A stretch of DNA of 64,000 nucleotides from Variovorax paradoxus (GCF_009498455.1 NZ_CP045644.1:4901001-4965000), one strand, 5' to 3'. Shown: positions 38,748-47,317, numbered from the stretch's first letter. A program made the numbers and translations. The notes: generated by a model from the sequence alone, not told the origin.

Positions 38748-39116
38748 ATGCAAACCATGAACACGACCCGAAATCCGTCTCCCAAGACCGATCTGGCAGT
38801 GACCCACGTGCTGGCTCAACTGCTGGAGAGGCTTGAGCACAGCGCCGTGCCGGTGGGCGCCGCGCAGTACCGCTCGGTGGTCGAGCATCTGGTGCATGAG
38901 TTCGAAGACGTCGAACCCGGTGCCGAACTGGGCCAGTTGCTCGATGCCTACCCGGCCGCCTCCGAGGTCTACGAAAATATGAATTACCAGCACGCCGGCC
39001 TTTGCCGCTCGGCGCTGGACGTTTCCCTGGCCGCCGAAGGCGCAGCCAAGGAAGCCATTGCCCGCGCCATGCGCGGTGACGAATCGAACAAGGACAAGAT
39101 GCATGGCCAAGGGTGA
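38748..39116 (+). CDS. Small conserved protein of unknown function
   Basis: The 122-residue protein (MQTMNTTRNPSPK...) is acidic and helical, with LAQLLERLEHSAVPVGAAQYRSVVEHL and a C-terminal lysine-rich end. No family is recognised. It starts 17 bases after the preceding gene; a second in-frame ATG lies at 38757. TATGCT (38734-38739) lies nine bases before the ATG and may be a -10 box. Its end overlaps the next gene by 14 bases. Confidence 0.7.
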   Translation: MQTMNTTRNPSPKTDLAVTHVLAQLLERLEHSAVPVGAAQYRSVVEHLVHEFEDVEPGAELGQLLDAYPAASEVYENMNYQHAGLCRSALDVSLAAEGAAKEAIARAMRGDESNKDKMHGQG

Positions 39117-39351
39117 AGTGAAAACGGCAGTGGTGGCGGACGGGCTGCGCTACAAATCGAAGGCGCCGGGCTCTCCGTTCCGCGCCTCGGCGTCGTTCAG
39201 CGGGGCCACGATGTCCTGCTTCATGTGCGGCAAGCACCGCGTGCGTTCGCAGCTGCGCACGCGCCAGGTGCTGGGCAAGTCGCAGACCGTCTGCGCACCT
39301 TCGTGCAAGGCGCTCGACGAGGCCCTGGAGGCCGAAGCATCGTCGAGCTGA
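39103..39351 (+). CDS. Small four-cysteine protein, possible zinc ribbon
   Basis: The 82-residue protein contains a CFMC pair (near residue 39) and a CAPSC pair (near residue 67) with a basic stretch (GKHRVRSQLRTRQ) between them. The spacing suits a metal-binding knuckle, and the charge suggests nucleic-acid binding; both are inferred. ATG 39103 overlaps the upstream stop. Confidence 0.65.
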   Translation: MAKGEVKTAVVADGLRYKSKAPGSPFRASASFSGATMSCFMCGKHRVRSQLRTRQVLGKSQTVCAPSCKALDEALEAEASSS

Positions 39352-39441
39352 ACCCCTAGCACGACGCCGCGTCGCGTTGGCGACATGGCCTCATCGGCGT
39401 ATCGTCGATTGCCTTCCCTCCTGGCTGCAATCGATATACAG

Positions 39442-39477
39442 TTGGACACAAATGATGCAAGTAATTGCATTTAATCT
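39442..39477 (+). promoter_or_regulatory. AT-rich upstream region with a perfect inverted repeat
   Basis: The gap 39352-39577 is much more AT-rich than its surroundings. It holds ATGCAA-GTAA-TTGCAT (39455-39470), a perfect 6-bp inverted repeat that may be an operator. TTGGAC (39442-39447) and TAATCT (39472-39477) are possible promoter parts but their 24-base spacing is too long for a standard promoter. Confidence 0.4.
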
Positions 39478-39577
39478 AAAGTTCTAATTTGTAGCCGATG
39501 ACCACTCAAATCCAGCAAGAAGGCGATCGGTGCCCCGCAGCGGGCGTGGATTTTTCTGTGCGTGGAGGGCCTGAGCT

Positions 39578-40171
39578 GTGAACAAGCCGCGCCACGTCGT
39601 CATGCAGGTCGTCAAGCGCTCGTCCGGCAGCGCGACGCACCACGTCGAATTCCTCATGGACGACAACTTTGCGGAGCGCCTGCGTCAGTTGCGCTCGCTG
39701 GTGCCGCCGCTGGGTGCCCTCAACAAGCAACGCGACCTCGTGATCGACAAGGTCCGCGTGCGCCTGCCCAACGCCATCTGGCGCTCGGGCAACGAGATCG
39801 CCATCGATGGCGGGGTGGACGGCTCCTGCATCGTGATCGCGGCCGAGGGCTCGTTCAACTGCGGCGGCAAAGACCGCCGCACGCGCGAAAAGCTCGTGAC
39901 CTACAACTTCTCGATCGCACGCCTGATCGAGCTGCACGGCGAACGCCCCGAAGGCGAAACGCTCTACATCCGCGACGGCGTGTTCGCCAACGACGAACCG
40001 GCCGAATCACCGGCCGGCCGCTGGGTGGCGTCCATGCACGAACTCGAAGTCGTGATGCGCGTGCCCGACGCCCCGTCGGATTTCGACACGCTGCACGACC
40101 TCACGCTGCGCGCCGACGGGCAGCCGACGCAGGCGGGGGCGCTGAACCCGCACCGCGCCAGCATCTATTGA
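39578..40171 (+). CDS. Conserved protein of unknown function
   Basis: The 197-residue protein starts at GTG 39578 with GGAGG about ten bases upstream. It has no signal or membrane segment. Motifs that stand out are VVKRSSGSATHHVEFLMDD, VDGSCIVIAAEGSFNCGGKD and GETLYIRDGVF. I do not recognise a family. The TetR-controlled hydrolase gene ends nine bases away on the other strand. Confidence 0.7.
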   Translation: MNKPRHVVMQVVKRSSGSATHHVEFLMDDNFAERLRQLRSLVPPLGALNKQRDLVIDKVRVRLPNAIWRSGNEIAIDGGVDGSCIVIAAEGSFNCGGKDRRTREKLVTYNFSIARLIELHGERPEGETLYIRDGVFANDEPAESPAGRWVASMHELEVVMRVPDAPSDFDTLHDLTLRADGQPTQAGALNPHRASIY

Positions 40172-40180
40172 CTGACGAAC

Positions 40181-41017
40181 TCAGGCCGACGCTGCCGCAG
40201 CAGCGCCCACGGGCGTGAACTGCGCGCCGTTGTCGGCCAGCCAGCGCGCCGAGAGGCTGCTGTCCTGCTGGTCGGGGTGGAAGTCGCTGCGCAGGTACTG
40301 GCGCCAGCCCGCGAGATTGCCCCGCAGCAGGCCGCCGCGGCCCAGCAGGATGCGCGCGGCGCTCTTCCAGGTGGCCCACTTCCACAATTGCTTTTCATGC
40401 CGCAGGTTGTCGACCGTCTGGCGCATCAGGTCGCCGAGGAACATCACCGTCACGCGGCGGAACCAGCGCGTGCGCCATTCGTCGGAGCCGCCCGCGGCCT
40501 TGTAGATGTCGAAGGCGACGCTCTTGTGCTCCAGCTCTTCCGCGCTGTGCCACAGCCACATCGTGCGCAGCCGGGGCTCGGCGCCGTCCAGGATTTCGGG
40601 ACGGGCCAGCAGCCACTCGGCGAACATCGCCGTGAAGTGCTCGGTGGCGGCCGTCACGGCCAGCGCGTGGCGCGGATCGGCGCCGTCCATCAGTTCCATG
40701 CGTTGGCTGGCACGCCCGGTCCAGCGGTCGACCAGGCCTTGCTGGTCGAGGTGCGCGTTGAACAGCGAATGGATGCGGCGGTGCGTCGCCTCCTGGCCGA
40801 TGAAGCCGCGCACGTCGGCGCGGTAGCGCTCCTGCAGCTCGGGCGGCAGCGTGGCCATGGCGTCGCGCACGGCGTCGATGAAGAACTGCTCGCCGAAGGG
40901 GAAGCTCATCGACAGGGCGTTGAAGAAGGCTGTCGAAAAGGCATCGCCGCCGCACCAGTCGCGCGAGAAGGGCGGTTGCAGGTCGATCAGCAGGCGGCGG
41001 ACAACGAGTTCGGTCAT
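40181..41017 (-). CDS. Metal-dependent hydrolase family protein (PF10118-like)
   Basis: The 278-residue, mostly helical protein has FIGQEATHRRIHSLFN (about residues 88-103), ATEHFTAMFAEWLL and WHSAEELEHKSVAFDIYKA. These repeated E..H patterns resemble ferritin-like metal sites and are the signature of the family annotated as predicted metal-dependent hydrolase. No reaction is established. ATG 41017 gives the family length; the frame is open further upstream to 41164. It is divergent from a TetR gene and its promoter holds two operator-like palindromes. Confidence 0.82.
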   Translation of the reverse strand: MTELVVRRLLIDLQPPFSRDWCGGDAFSTAFFNALSMSFPFGEQFFIDAVRDAMATLPPELQERYRADVRGFIGQEATHRRIHSLFNAHLDQQGLVDRWTGRASQRMELMDGADPRHALAVTAATEHFTAMFAEWLLARPEILDGAEPRLRTMWLWHSAEELEHKSVAFDIYKAAGGSDEWRTRWFRRVTVMFLGDLMRQTVDNLRHEKQLWKWATWKSAARILLGRGGLLRGNLAGWRQYLRSDFHPDQQDSSLSARWLADNGAQFTPVGAAAAASA

Positions 41018-41051
41018 GGGAAGGCAATTCCTGAGGTCGTGGGCAAAAGTT

Positions 41052-41067
41052 GGTACAACTCCGTACC
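41052..41067. promoter_or_regulatory. Operator-like palindrome 1 (GGTAC-N6-GTACC)
   Basis: GGTACAACTCCGTACC is a 5-bp arm inverted repeat. Its arms are identical to those of palindrome 2, 44 bases away. It lies between the -35 region and the start of the hydrolase gene, a typical repressor position. Confidence 0.7.
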
Positions 41068-41095
41068 GCGTGCCGCCATGGTGCAATTGCGAACT

Positions 41096-41111
41096 GGTAC
41101 TGTCAAGTACC
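41096..41111. promoter_or_regulatory. Operator-like palindrome 2 overlapping a TTGACA box
   Basis: GGTACTGTCAAGTACC has the same arms as palindrome 1. Its centre, read on the minus strand, is TTGACA, a perfect -35 box for the hydrolase gene; the -10 box is weak. The TetR start codon is 25 bases away on the other side, so one site could control both genes. Confidence 0.72.
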
Positions 41112-41135
41112 GAGGCGTAGGAAAATGAATCCGAC

Positions 41136-41765
41136 ATGACTGCCACCATCGACAAACCCGTCACGCCCGATGCCGCCGAAGGCGCGCCCAGCGAGCACTA
41201 CACGCGGCTGCTGCAGGGCATGGCGCATGCTGTGGCGGCCAAGGGCTACGCCGACACCACCATCGCCGACATCGTGCGTGAGGCGGCCGTGTCGCGGCGC
41301 ACGTTCTACGAGCACTTCAGCACCAAGACCGAGTGCCTGATCGCGCTGTACGAAACGGCCAGCCGGCTCGGCCTGCAGGCCGTGAGCGAAGCCTTCGACC
41401 CCGCCCAGCCGTGGCACACGCAGGTGGAGCAGGCGATGACCGCGTACATGGACTACCTCGCGCAAGACCCGGTGTTGCTGCGCACGCTGTTCGTCGAGAT
41501 CCTCGGGCTGGGCCTGCCGGGCCTGGCGGCGCGGCGGCGCGTGAACGGCGAGATCGCCAACTTCATCCAGGTGGCGATCAACAGCAGCGAGTCAGGCGAG
41601 GCGCCCGCGGCGCACATGAGCAGCCAGATGGCGATGACGGTGGTGGGCGGCATCAATGAACTCGTGCTGCAGGCCATCGAGCAGGACCGCGTGGGCGACC
41701 TGCGCGAGCTGGTGGCGCCGGCCACGCGGCTGGTGCGCGCGGTCGCGGCAGACAGTCGCCGTTAG
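41136..41765 (+). CDS. TetR/AcrR family transcriptional regulator
   Basis: The 209-residue protein has the TetR helix-turn-helix at residues 20-65 (GYADTTIADIVREAAVSRRTFYEHFSTK). The C-terminal ligand-binding domain is helical with no recognisable ligand. It is divergent from the metal-dependent hydrolase gene, and the two palindromes between them are its probable operators, so it likely represses both. Confidence 0.9.
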   Translation: MTATIDKPVTPDAAEGAPSEHYTRLLQGMAHAVAAKGYADTTIADIVREAAVSRRTFYEHFSTKTECLIALYETASRLGLQAVSEAFDPAQPWHTQVEQAMTAYMDYLAQDPVLLRTLFVEILGLGLPGLAARRRVNGEIANFIQVAINSSESGEAPAAHMSSQMAMTVVGGINELVLQAIEQDRVGDLRELVAPATRLVRAVAADSRR

Positions 41766-41788
41766 ACCCGTTAGACCCGTTAGACCCG
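41762..41788. repeat. Three tandem copies of TTAGACCCG
   Basis: The 9-bp unit is repeated exactly three times where the tetR gene and the exporter permease gene converge. The tetR stop lies in the first copy and the permease stop (minus strand) in the third. Copy number could change without harm to either protein. Confidence 0.85.
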
Positions 41789-42922
41789 TTCGGCCTTGCG
41801 CGGCGTGGCCGCGATCCACAGCACGAGCAGTCCCGCCACCACCATCGCCACCAGCGCTCCCAGGTACGGCAACACGTCGTGCAGCGGCGCCCCCATCTGG
41901 TTGAGCCGCAGCGAGGCCTGGATGCCCGCCGTGCTCGGGAACAGCCAGCGCAGTGCCTGCAGCGGCGCGGGCAGGGCCTCGACAGGCCACGAAAAGCCCG
42001 AGAGAAACGCCATCGGCAGCGCAGTGAACAGCAGCACCTGCAACGCACGCTCGCGGTCGCGGAACCAGCAGCCCAGCAACAGCCCGAGCACGCAGATCGC
42101 GGGCACATAGAACAGCAGCAGCACCAGCGCGCCGAACGGATTGCCGCCGCGCGGGTAGTCCTGCAGGAAGAACACCCAGCCGAAATAGAACACGCCGCTC
42201 AGCACGCCGAAGCCCGACAGCGCGCCCAGCCGCCCGAGCCACGCGCCCATGCCCGCGCGCAGGCGGCGCGCCTCGGCCCAGGTGCCGGCCAGCATCGCGG
42301 CGCCCATCAGCAGCGTCTGCTGCAGGATCAGCAGCGCCACCGCCGGCACCACGTAGCTGCCATAGCCTTCGCTCGGGTTGAACAGCGGCACGAGCTGCGT
42401 GTTGAGCGGGCTGCGGCTGCGCGCCGCCTGGACGGCACCTTGGCCGCCGGCCTGCAGCTTGCGAATCTCGACGCCGGCCGACACCGTGCCCACCGCCTCC
42501 GAGAAGCCGTACAGCACCGCCTTGTTCAGCAGCGCATAGGCGCCGTTGCCCTCGATGGTCACCACCGCCGGGGTGCCGCGCAGCACGTTGCGCTTGAGGT
42601 CCTGCGGCAGCAGCGCATAGCCTTCGATCTCGCCGCGCCACAGCGCCTGCTGCGCCTCGTGCACGTCGGACGTGACCATGCGCACATCGAGCCGCGGGCT
42701 GGCCATCGCGAAGCGCGCGATCTGCCGCGACAGCCCGCTGTGGTCCTGGTCGACCACCGCCACCGGCACCCGCGTGACGGCCTGCGTGCCGTAGGGCCAG
42801 GGGTAGAAGAAGCCGTAGATGATGGGCGCGAGCAGCATGATCAGCAGCACGCCTTTGTCGCGCAGCACGGCGAGCGCGGTGTCGCGCCAAGCGGCGGTGA
42901 AGCCTTGGGTGGGTTCGCTCAT
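41780..42922 (-). CDS. ABC-2 type transporter permease (YbhR/S-like), second
   Basis: The 380-residue protein has one N-terminal membrane segment (GVLLIMLLAPIIYGFFYPW), a large periplasmic domain (VAVVDQDHSGLSRQI...), and about five C-terminal segments (FPSTAGIQASLRLNQMGAP near the end). This is the ABC2_membrane_3 layout. The ATG at 42922 shares one base with the preceding stop (TGATG). It should form the channel with the other permease. No ATPase gene lies in the operon. Confidence 0.87.
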   Translation of the reverse strand: MSEPTQGFTAAWRDTALAVLRDKGVLLIMLLAPIIYGFFYPWPYGTQAVTRVPVAVVDQDHSGLSRQIARFAMASPRLDVRMVTSDVHEAQQALWRGEIEGYALLPQDLKRNVLRGTPAVVTIEGNGAYALLNKAVLYGFSEAVGTVSAGVEIRKLQAGGQGAVQAARSRSPLNTQLVPLFNPSEGYGSYVVPAVALLILQQTLLMGAAMLAGTWAEARRLRAGMGAWLGRLGALSGFGVLSGVFYFGWVFFLQDYPRGGNPFGALVLLLFYVPAICVLGLLLGCWFRDRERALQVLLFTALPMAFLSGFSWPVEALPAPLQALRWLFPSTAGIQASLRLNQMGAPLHDVLPYLGALVAMVVAGLLVLWIAATPRKAERV

Positions 42923-44106
42923 CAGCGGCCTCCCCACGTGTCCGGTGCAGCGGCTGCACGCATCAGCAGCGTGGCCGACACGGCCAGCAGCACCGCGGTG
43001 CCCACCACCATCCACAGCGGCGTCGCGGCCGAGTACGCCACGGGCGCGCCCATCTGCAGCTGCTCCATCTGCACGCGGATGTAATGCGTGTAGGGCAGCA
43101 GGCTGGCCCACAGCTGCGCGAGCATCGGCATGGCGACCAGCGGAAAGCCCACGCCGCCGAACGCGAAGGCCGGCGCGGTGATGAAGCCGGTGGCCGACAG
43201 CGCCGTGCGCAGCGAGCGCGTGAGGCTCGACACGAAGGCGCCGAGTGCGATCGACAGCGCCACGAACACCACCAGCGCGAACAGCGTCCACCCCACCGAG
43301 CCGACCGGGTGCCAGCCGCGGCCCGCGGTGATCCACAGCATGGCGGCGATGCCCACGGCCGACAGGCTCGCGAACGGCAGCGCCAGCTTGCCCGCCAGCG
43401 CGGCCAGCGCCTCGGGCCAGCGCGGCGCGGCGCCGAGCCAGCCGCCGAGGCTGCGGTCGCGCAGCTCGCGGCCCACGGCCCAGGCGCCGGCCGTCATCGC
43501 GAGGATGTGCAGCAGCGCCGGAATGAGTGCGGCACCGAGAAACTGCTCGTAGTCGGTGGAGGTGTTGAACAGCGCCACCATGCTGGCCTTGACCGGGTCC
43601 ATGCTCACGCGCGCGGCCTTCATCGACTCGCCGCGCTTGTTGCGCACCGCGAGCTCGACGCCGGCCGACACCGTGGCGACGGCGGTGCGCACGTCGCGCT
43701 GGATCAGGCTCGAATGCGTGCCCAGCTGCGCGTTGTGCAGCAACACGATCTGTCCGACGCGGCCCTGCTTGACGTCACGGCTCAGGTCGCGCGGCACCTG
43801 CACCGCCGCATCGACCGCGCCGCTGGTGAGCGCGCGCTGCATCTCGCCTTCGTCGGCGTACTGCTGCGCGACGCGCAGGCCCGGCGTGGCGTCCAGGAAG
43901 CGCACCAGTTGGCGCGAGAGCGCGGAGTGGTCCTGGTCGAGCACGCCGATCGGCAGGCGCTCGGGCAGGCCGGCCGAGAAGATCCACCAGATCAGGAACA
44001 CCGCGAGCAGCGGCACCCACGAGATCATGGCCAGGTCCCACGGGCGCGTGCGCAGCAGCGCGAATTCGCGCCGGGCGCTGGCGGTGGAAAAGCCGCGCAG
44101 GCTCAT
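42922..44106 (-). CDS. ABC-2 type transporter permease (YbhR/S-like), first
   Basis: The 394-residue protein has the same layout as the following permease: N-terminal segment (ISWVPLLAVFLIWWIF), periplasmic domain beginning LPIGVLDQDHSALSRQL, and a C-terminal membrane part ending with LLPYTHYIRVQMEQLQMGAP. The two permeases share VDQDHS and QMGAP-type motifs and probably arose by duplication. It begins 13 bases after the HlyD gene. Confidence 0.87.
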   Translation of the reverse strand: MSLRGFSTASARREFALLRTRPWDLAMISWVPLLAVFLIWWIFSAGLPERLPIGVLDQDHSALSRQLVRFLDATPGLRVAQQYADEGEMQRALTSGAVDAAVQVPRDLSRDVKQGRVGQIVLLHNAQLGTHSSLIQRDVRTAVATVSAGVELAVRNKRGESMKAARVSMDPVKASMVALFNTSTDYEQFLGAALIPALLHILAMTAGAWAVGRELRDRSLGGWLGAAPRWPEALAALAGKLALPFASLSAVGIAAMLWITAGRGWHPVGSVGWTLFALVVFVALSIALGAFVSSLTRSLRTALSATGFITAPAFAFGGVGFPLVAMPMLAQLWASLLPYTHYIRVQMEQLQMGAPVAYSAATPLWMVVGTAVLLAVSATLLMRAAAAPDTWGGR

Positions 44107-44119
44107 GGCGGGTTCGGCT

Positions 44120-45106
44120 TCAGTCGACCAGCACGCTCATGCCGGGGCGCGCGCCCTCGATGGGCTTGAGCGGCCGGGCGCGGACCTCGAAGGTGCGCAC
44201 GTCGAAGCCGGCACCGCCGCGCGTGGCGCGCCAGGTGGCGAAGTCGGGCAGCACGCCGCTGTAGTACACCTTGAAGCGGGCCATGCGCCGGTCTTCGGGC
44301 AGGGCGGGCAGGCGGGCGTCGAATTCCTTGTCGAGCGCGAAGCGGGCCAGCCGGTCTTCGCGCACGTTGAGCACCACCCACTGGTCGTTCAGGTCGACCA
44401 CCGTGACCACAGCCACGCCCTGCGGCGAGAGTTCGCCGACCTTGGCGAGCACCTTGGCCACTTCGCCGGCGACCGGGCTGCGCAGCTCGGTCTCGGCCCT
44501 GGCGGCTTCGGCTTCGGCGACCACGCCGGCCACCTGCCGCACCTGGGCGTTGGCGGCGGCCTTGTCTTCGGTGCGTGCGCCGGTGCGTGCCATGTCGTAC
44601 TGCGCCTTGGCCGCCACGGCGGCGTCGCGCGAGGCCTTCCAGTTGGCTTCGGCCTCGTCGCGCTTCTGGTCGGCCACGAGACCGTCGCGTGCCAGCCCGT
44701 CGACGCGGCGGAACGAGGTCTGCGCGAGCTGTGCGGCGGTCTCGGCGCGCTGCCATTGCATGCGCGCCATTTCGATTTCTTGCGGGCGGGCGCCGTGCTG
44801 CGCCTTGTCGGCCACGGCCTGCGCGGCCTGCTCGGCGGCGGTGGCCTGCGCCAGCTTGGCGCGCACCTCGGGGCTGTCCATGCGCACCAGCAGGGCGCCG
44901 GCCTGGATGCGCTCGCCTTCCTTCACCGCCACCTCGGCAATGCGTGCCGTGACCTTGCCGGCCACGTCGGTCTCGCGCGCTTCCATCTGGCCCTGGAACA
45001 CCTCGGGCGCCGGCTGCGCGGCGCGCCAGAAGCCCCAGGCGAGCAGCATCAGCACGAGCAGTGCGGCGGCGATGGCGATCAGTCGGCGGGTCTTGGCACT
45101 CATCAT
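44120..45106 (-). CDS. HlyD family periplasmic adaptor
   Basis: The 328-residue protein has an N-terminal membrane anchor (LIAIAAALLVLMLLAWGFW), a biotinyl-lipoyl half (GKVTARIAEVAVKEGERIQAGALLVRMDSPE), a long coiled-coil region (residues 75-200, rich in A, E, Q) and the second half ending in a beta-barrel part. It bridges the inner-membrane permeases and the TolC-type channel. It is three bases from the TolC gene. Confidence 0.92.
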   Translation of the reverse strand: MMSAKTRRLIAIAAALLVLMLLAWGFWRAAQPAPEVFQGQMEARETDVAGKVTARIAEVAVKEGERIQAGALLVRMDSPEVRAKLAQATAAEQAAQAVADKAQHGARPQEIEMARMQWQRAETAAQLAQTSFRRVDGLARDGLVADQKRDEAEANWKASRDAAVAAKAQYDMARTGARTEDKAAANAQVRQVAGVVAEAEAARAETELRSPVAGEVAKVLAKVGELSPQGVAVVTVVDLNDQWVVLNVREDRLARFALDKEFDARLPALPEDRRMARFKVYYSGVLPDFATWRATRGGAGFDVRTFEVRARPLKPIEGARPGMSVLVD

Positions 45107-45108
45107 GG

Positions 45109-46551
45109 TCAGTTCACCTTCACGTCGGCGCGCGCGATGTAGTCGGAAAAAGTCTCGGACAGGCCCGCGCTCTCGAGCAGCTGCGCGAGCGCCTGCACGT
45201 AGTCGTTGGCGGCCTGCGCGCGTTCGGTCAGCACCTTGGCCTGGTTGGTCTCTGCGTCGATCAGATCGAGCGTGGTGCTGGTGCCTTCGCGCAGCCCGGC
45301 GGTGCGCAGCTTGACCACCTCTTGTGCGAGCTCGACCGAGACTTTCATCTCGAGGTACTGGCGGCGCGCGTTGTCCAGCGCGCGCCAGTTGCGCTCGACC
45401 AGCAGCGAGATGTCGCTGCGCACCTGAAGGTCGGTGCGTTCGGCCTGTTCGACCTGCTTGTGCGAAGCGGCCGAGAGCGCGTTGCGGTCGACCGAGTCGT
45501 ACAGCGTCCAGCGCACGCCGAGGCCGGCGACCCAGTCGGCGTTGCCGCTCTTGATCTCGCGCGTGCCGAAGGCGATGACCTGCGGGCGACGCAAAGCTTC
45601 TTCGCCTTCATGCAGCTGCTCGGCCTGCGCCTTCTTGGCCGCGACCTTGCCCAGGCCCGGATGCCGCGTGAGCGCCGCATCGATGAAGTGGCCGAGCGGT
45701 TCGATCGGCGCGCTGATGAGAAACAGCGGCGTCTGCGGCGTGACGCTGCCCTCGGCGCGCACGGTGCGCGCCAGGGCCACGCCCGCGAGCGCGGCGTCGT
45801 TCTCGGCCTTGCGCGCGTTGCGGCGCGCCTCTTCGTAGGCGGCACTGGCCTGCAGCCGCTCGACGCGCGAGATCACGCCGGCCGCGAGCATCTTCTGCGC
45901 GGCCGCGTCGTGTTGGGCGATGGTGCGCTCGGCCTGCAGGCGCAGCGTGGCGGCGCGTTGCGCGAGCTGGGCGCCGAAGTAGCGCTGCACCAGCAGCGTG
46001 TCGACCTCGTGGCCCGCCTGTTCGGCGTCGGCCTGGGCTTCGCGCGCCTGCGCGGAGACAAAGCCGCGCACCGCGTCGGTCGCGCCGCCCAGGTAGAGCG
46101 GCCACACGGCCGACACCGAGGCGTTGGCGCCCGTGTCGTGGCGGTTCAGCGTGTAGCTGTTGGGGAGCTGCGGAATCGGCACGCGCGAGACGAAGCTCTG
46201 GATCGACGGCGGCAGCGACGAGCCGATCTGGCCGAGCCTCTGGTTGAGCGGGTCGAGGTCGAGGTTCAGGTTCGCGTTGTACGCATAGGCCAGCCCCGAG
46301 ATGCTGACCACGGGCCCGCCCAGGCGCTTGAGGCCTTCGCTCTGCAGCTCCTTGGCTTCGACGGCGATGCGCGCGGCGGCCAGCTTGTCGGAGCGTTCGA
46401 CCATGCGCAGGCGCGCGGCGTCGAAGCTCAGCGCGAGGGCGTTGGTGTCGCCGCGGGCCTGCTGCTGCGCGAAGGCCGCGCCGCCCATGAGGGCAGGCAA
46501 CAACAGCAGTAGGGACGGAAGAAGAGCAAGGCGAGGGCGTGTCATCGGCAT
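45109..46551 (-). CDS. TolC family outer membrane efflux protein
   Basis: The 480-residue protein has a signal peptide (LALLPSLLLLLPALMGGAAFAQ) and the TolC repeat pattern of long amphipathic helices (LQASAAYEEARRNARKAEND and VVKLRTAGLREGTSTTLDLID). Its ATG overlaps the MerR stop by one base. It forms the outer membrane duct of the exporter. Confidence 0.9.
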   Translation of the reverse strand: MPMTRPRLALLPSLLLLLPALMGGAAFAQQQARGDTNALALSFDAARLRMVERSDKLAAARIAVEAKELQSEGLKRLGGPVVSISGLAYAYNANLNLDLDPLNQRLGQIGSSLPPSIQSFVSRVPIPQLPNSYTLNRHDTGANASVSAVWPLYLGGATDAVRGFVSAQAREAQADAEQAGHEVDTLLVQRYFGAQLAQRAATLRLQAERTIAQHDAAAQKMLAAGVISRVERLQASAAYEEARRNARKAENDAALAGVALARTVRAEGSVTPQTPLFLISAPIEPLGHFIDAALTRHPGLGKVAAKKAQAEQLHEGEEALRRPQVIAFGTREIKSGNADWVAGLGVRWTLYDSVDRNALSAASHKQVEQAERTDLQVRSDISLLVERNWRALDNARRQYLEMKVSVELAQEVVKLRTAGLREGTSTTLDLIDAETNQAKVLTERAQAANDYVQALAQLLESAGLSETFSDYIARADVKVN

Positions 46552-47282
46552 CAGGCGGTCTTGTGCAGCAGGGCGTCGAGTTCCTGCTGCAGGATCACGG
46601 GAAAGGCGGCCTGCACCGCCCCGGTGGCCAGCGGCCGTGCTTTCTCGAGCAGCTGCGCGGCGCGGCCGGCGTCGAGGGTGTCGCCGGAGAGCAGGCTGTC
46701 GGCCAGCGTGCGCAGCCAGCGCCGCGCCACGGTGCGCAGCGTGCGGACCATGGTTTCCTGCATGCCGATGACCGCTTCGAGCGGCAGGCCGAGCGCGGCC
46801 AGCTGTTCGGCGACTTGGCCGAGCGCCGGGCTCAGCACCTGCACCTGGCCGTCGGGCAACTCACGCATGAGGCCGGCGCGCGTGGCGCGACCGAGCAGGG
46901 CGGGCGTCATCTGGCCTTGCCACTTGGTGGCCAACGCCTGGGCCGACACCACCACGGGCGTTTCTTCGGCGAACAGGCTGCCCGACACCGAACGCGCCAC
47001 GGCCAGCAGGTCGGGCCAGGTGGAGGCCGGCGCGCGCGTGAAGATGCGGCGGATCGCCTCGATGCCGAAGCCCTGTTCGCGCAGTTCGCGGATCAGCGCC
47101 AGGCGTTGAATGTGGTCGGGGCCGTACAGGCCGAGCCGGCCCTGCAGCCGGGGCGGCGGCAGCAGGCCGCTCGTGGTGTAGGCGCGGATGTTGCGCACCG
47201 TGACGCCCGAGCGCGCCGCCAGGGCCTCGACGGAGAGGTCTTGGGCGGCGTCGGAATCGGGAGTGGCGGTGGATGCGTTCAT
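46551..47282 (-). CDS. MerR family transcriptional regulator
   Basis: The 243-residue protein has a MerR winged helix-turn-helix at residues 15-85 (LSVEALAARSGVTVRNIRAY, then GLLPPPRLQGRLGLYGPDHIQRL). The long C-terminal domain is helical and has no metal-binding cysteines, so the inducer is probably organic. It is the first gene of the exporter operon and likely controls it. Confidence 0.9.
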   Translation of the reverse strand: MNASTATPDSDAAQDLSVEALAARSGVTVRNIRAYTTSGLLPPPRLQGRLGLYGPDHIQRLALIRELREQGFGIEAIRRIFTRAPASTWPDLLAVARSVSGSLFAEETPVVVSAQALATKWQGQMTPALLGRATRAGLMRELPDGQVQVLSPALGQVAEQLAALGLPLEAVIGMQETMVRTLRTVARRWLRTLADSLLSGDTLDAGRAAQLLEKARPLATGAVQAAFPVILQQELDALLHKTA

Positions 47283-47293
47283 ATGACAGTTTC

Positions 47294-47317
47294 AATGTTA
47301 CATCGAAAATGTTGCAT
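47294..47317 (-). promoter_or_regulatory. Direct repeat in the merR/exporter promoter
   Basis: On the minus strand ATGCAACATT-TTCG-ATGTAACATT is a 10-bp direct repeat with one mismatch, at a 14-base period, ending 11 bases before the merR ATG. It sits in an AT-rich island. It may be the MerR site or contain core promoter parts. Confidence 0.5.

Noticed and set aside
39441-39477. Possible promoter TTGGAC / TAATCT before the unknown gene at 39578
   Set aside because: The spacing of 24 bases is too long for a normal sigma-70 promoter. Only the inverted repeat is kept as an observation.
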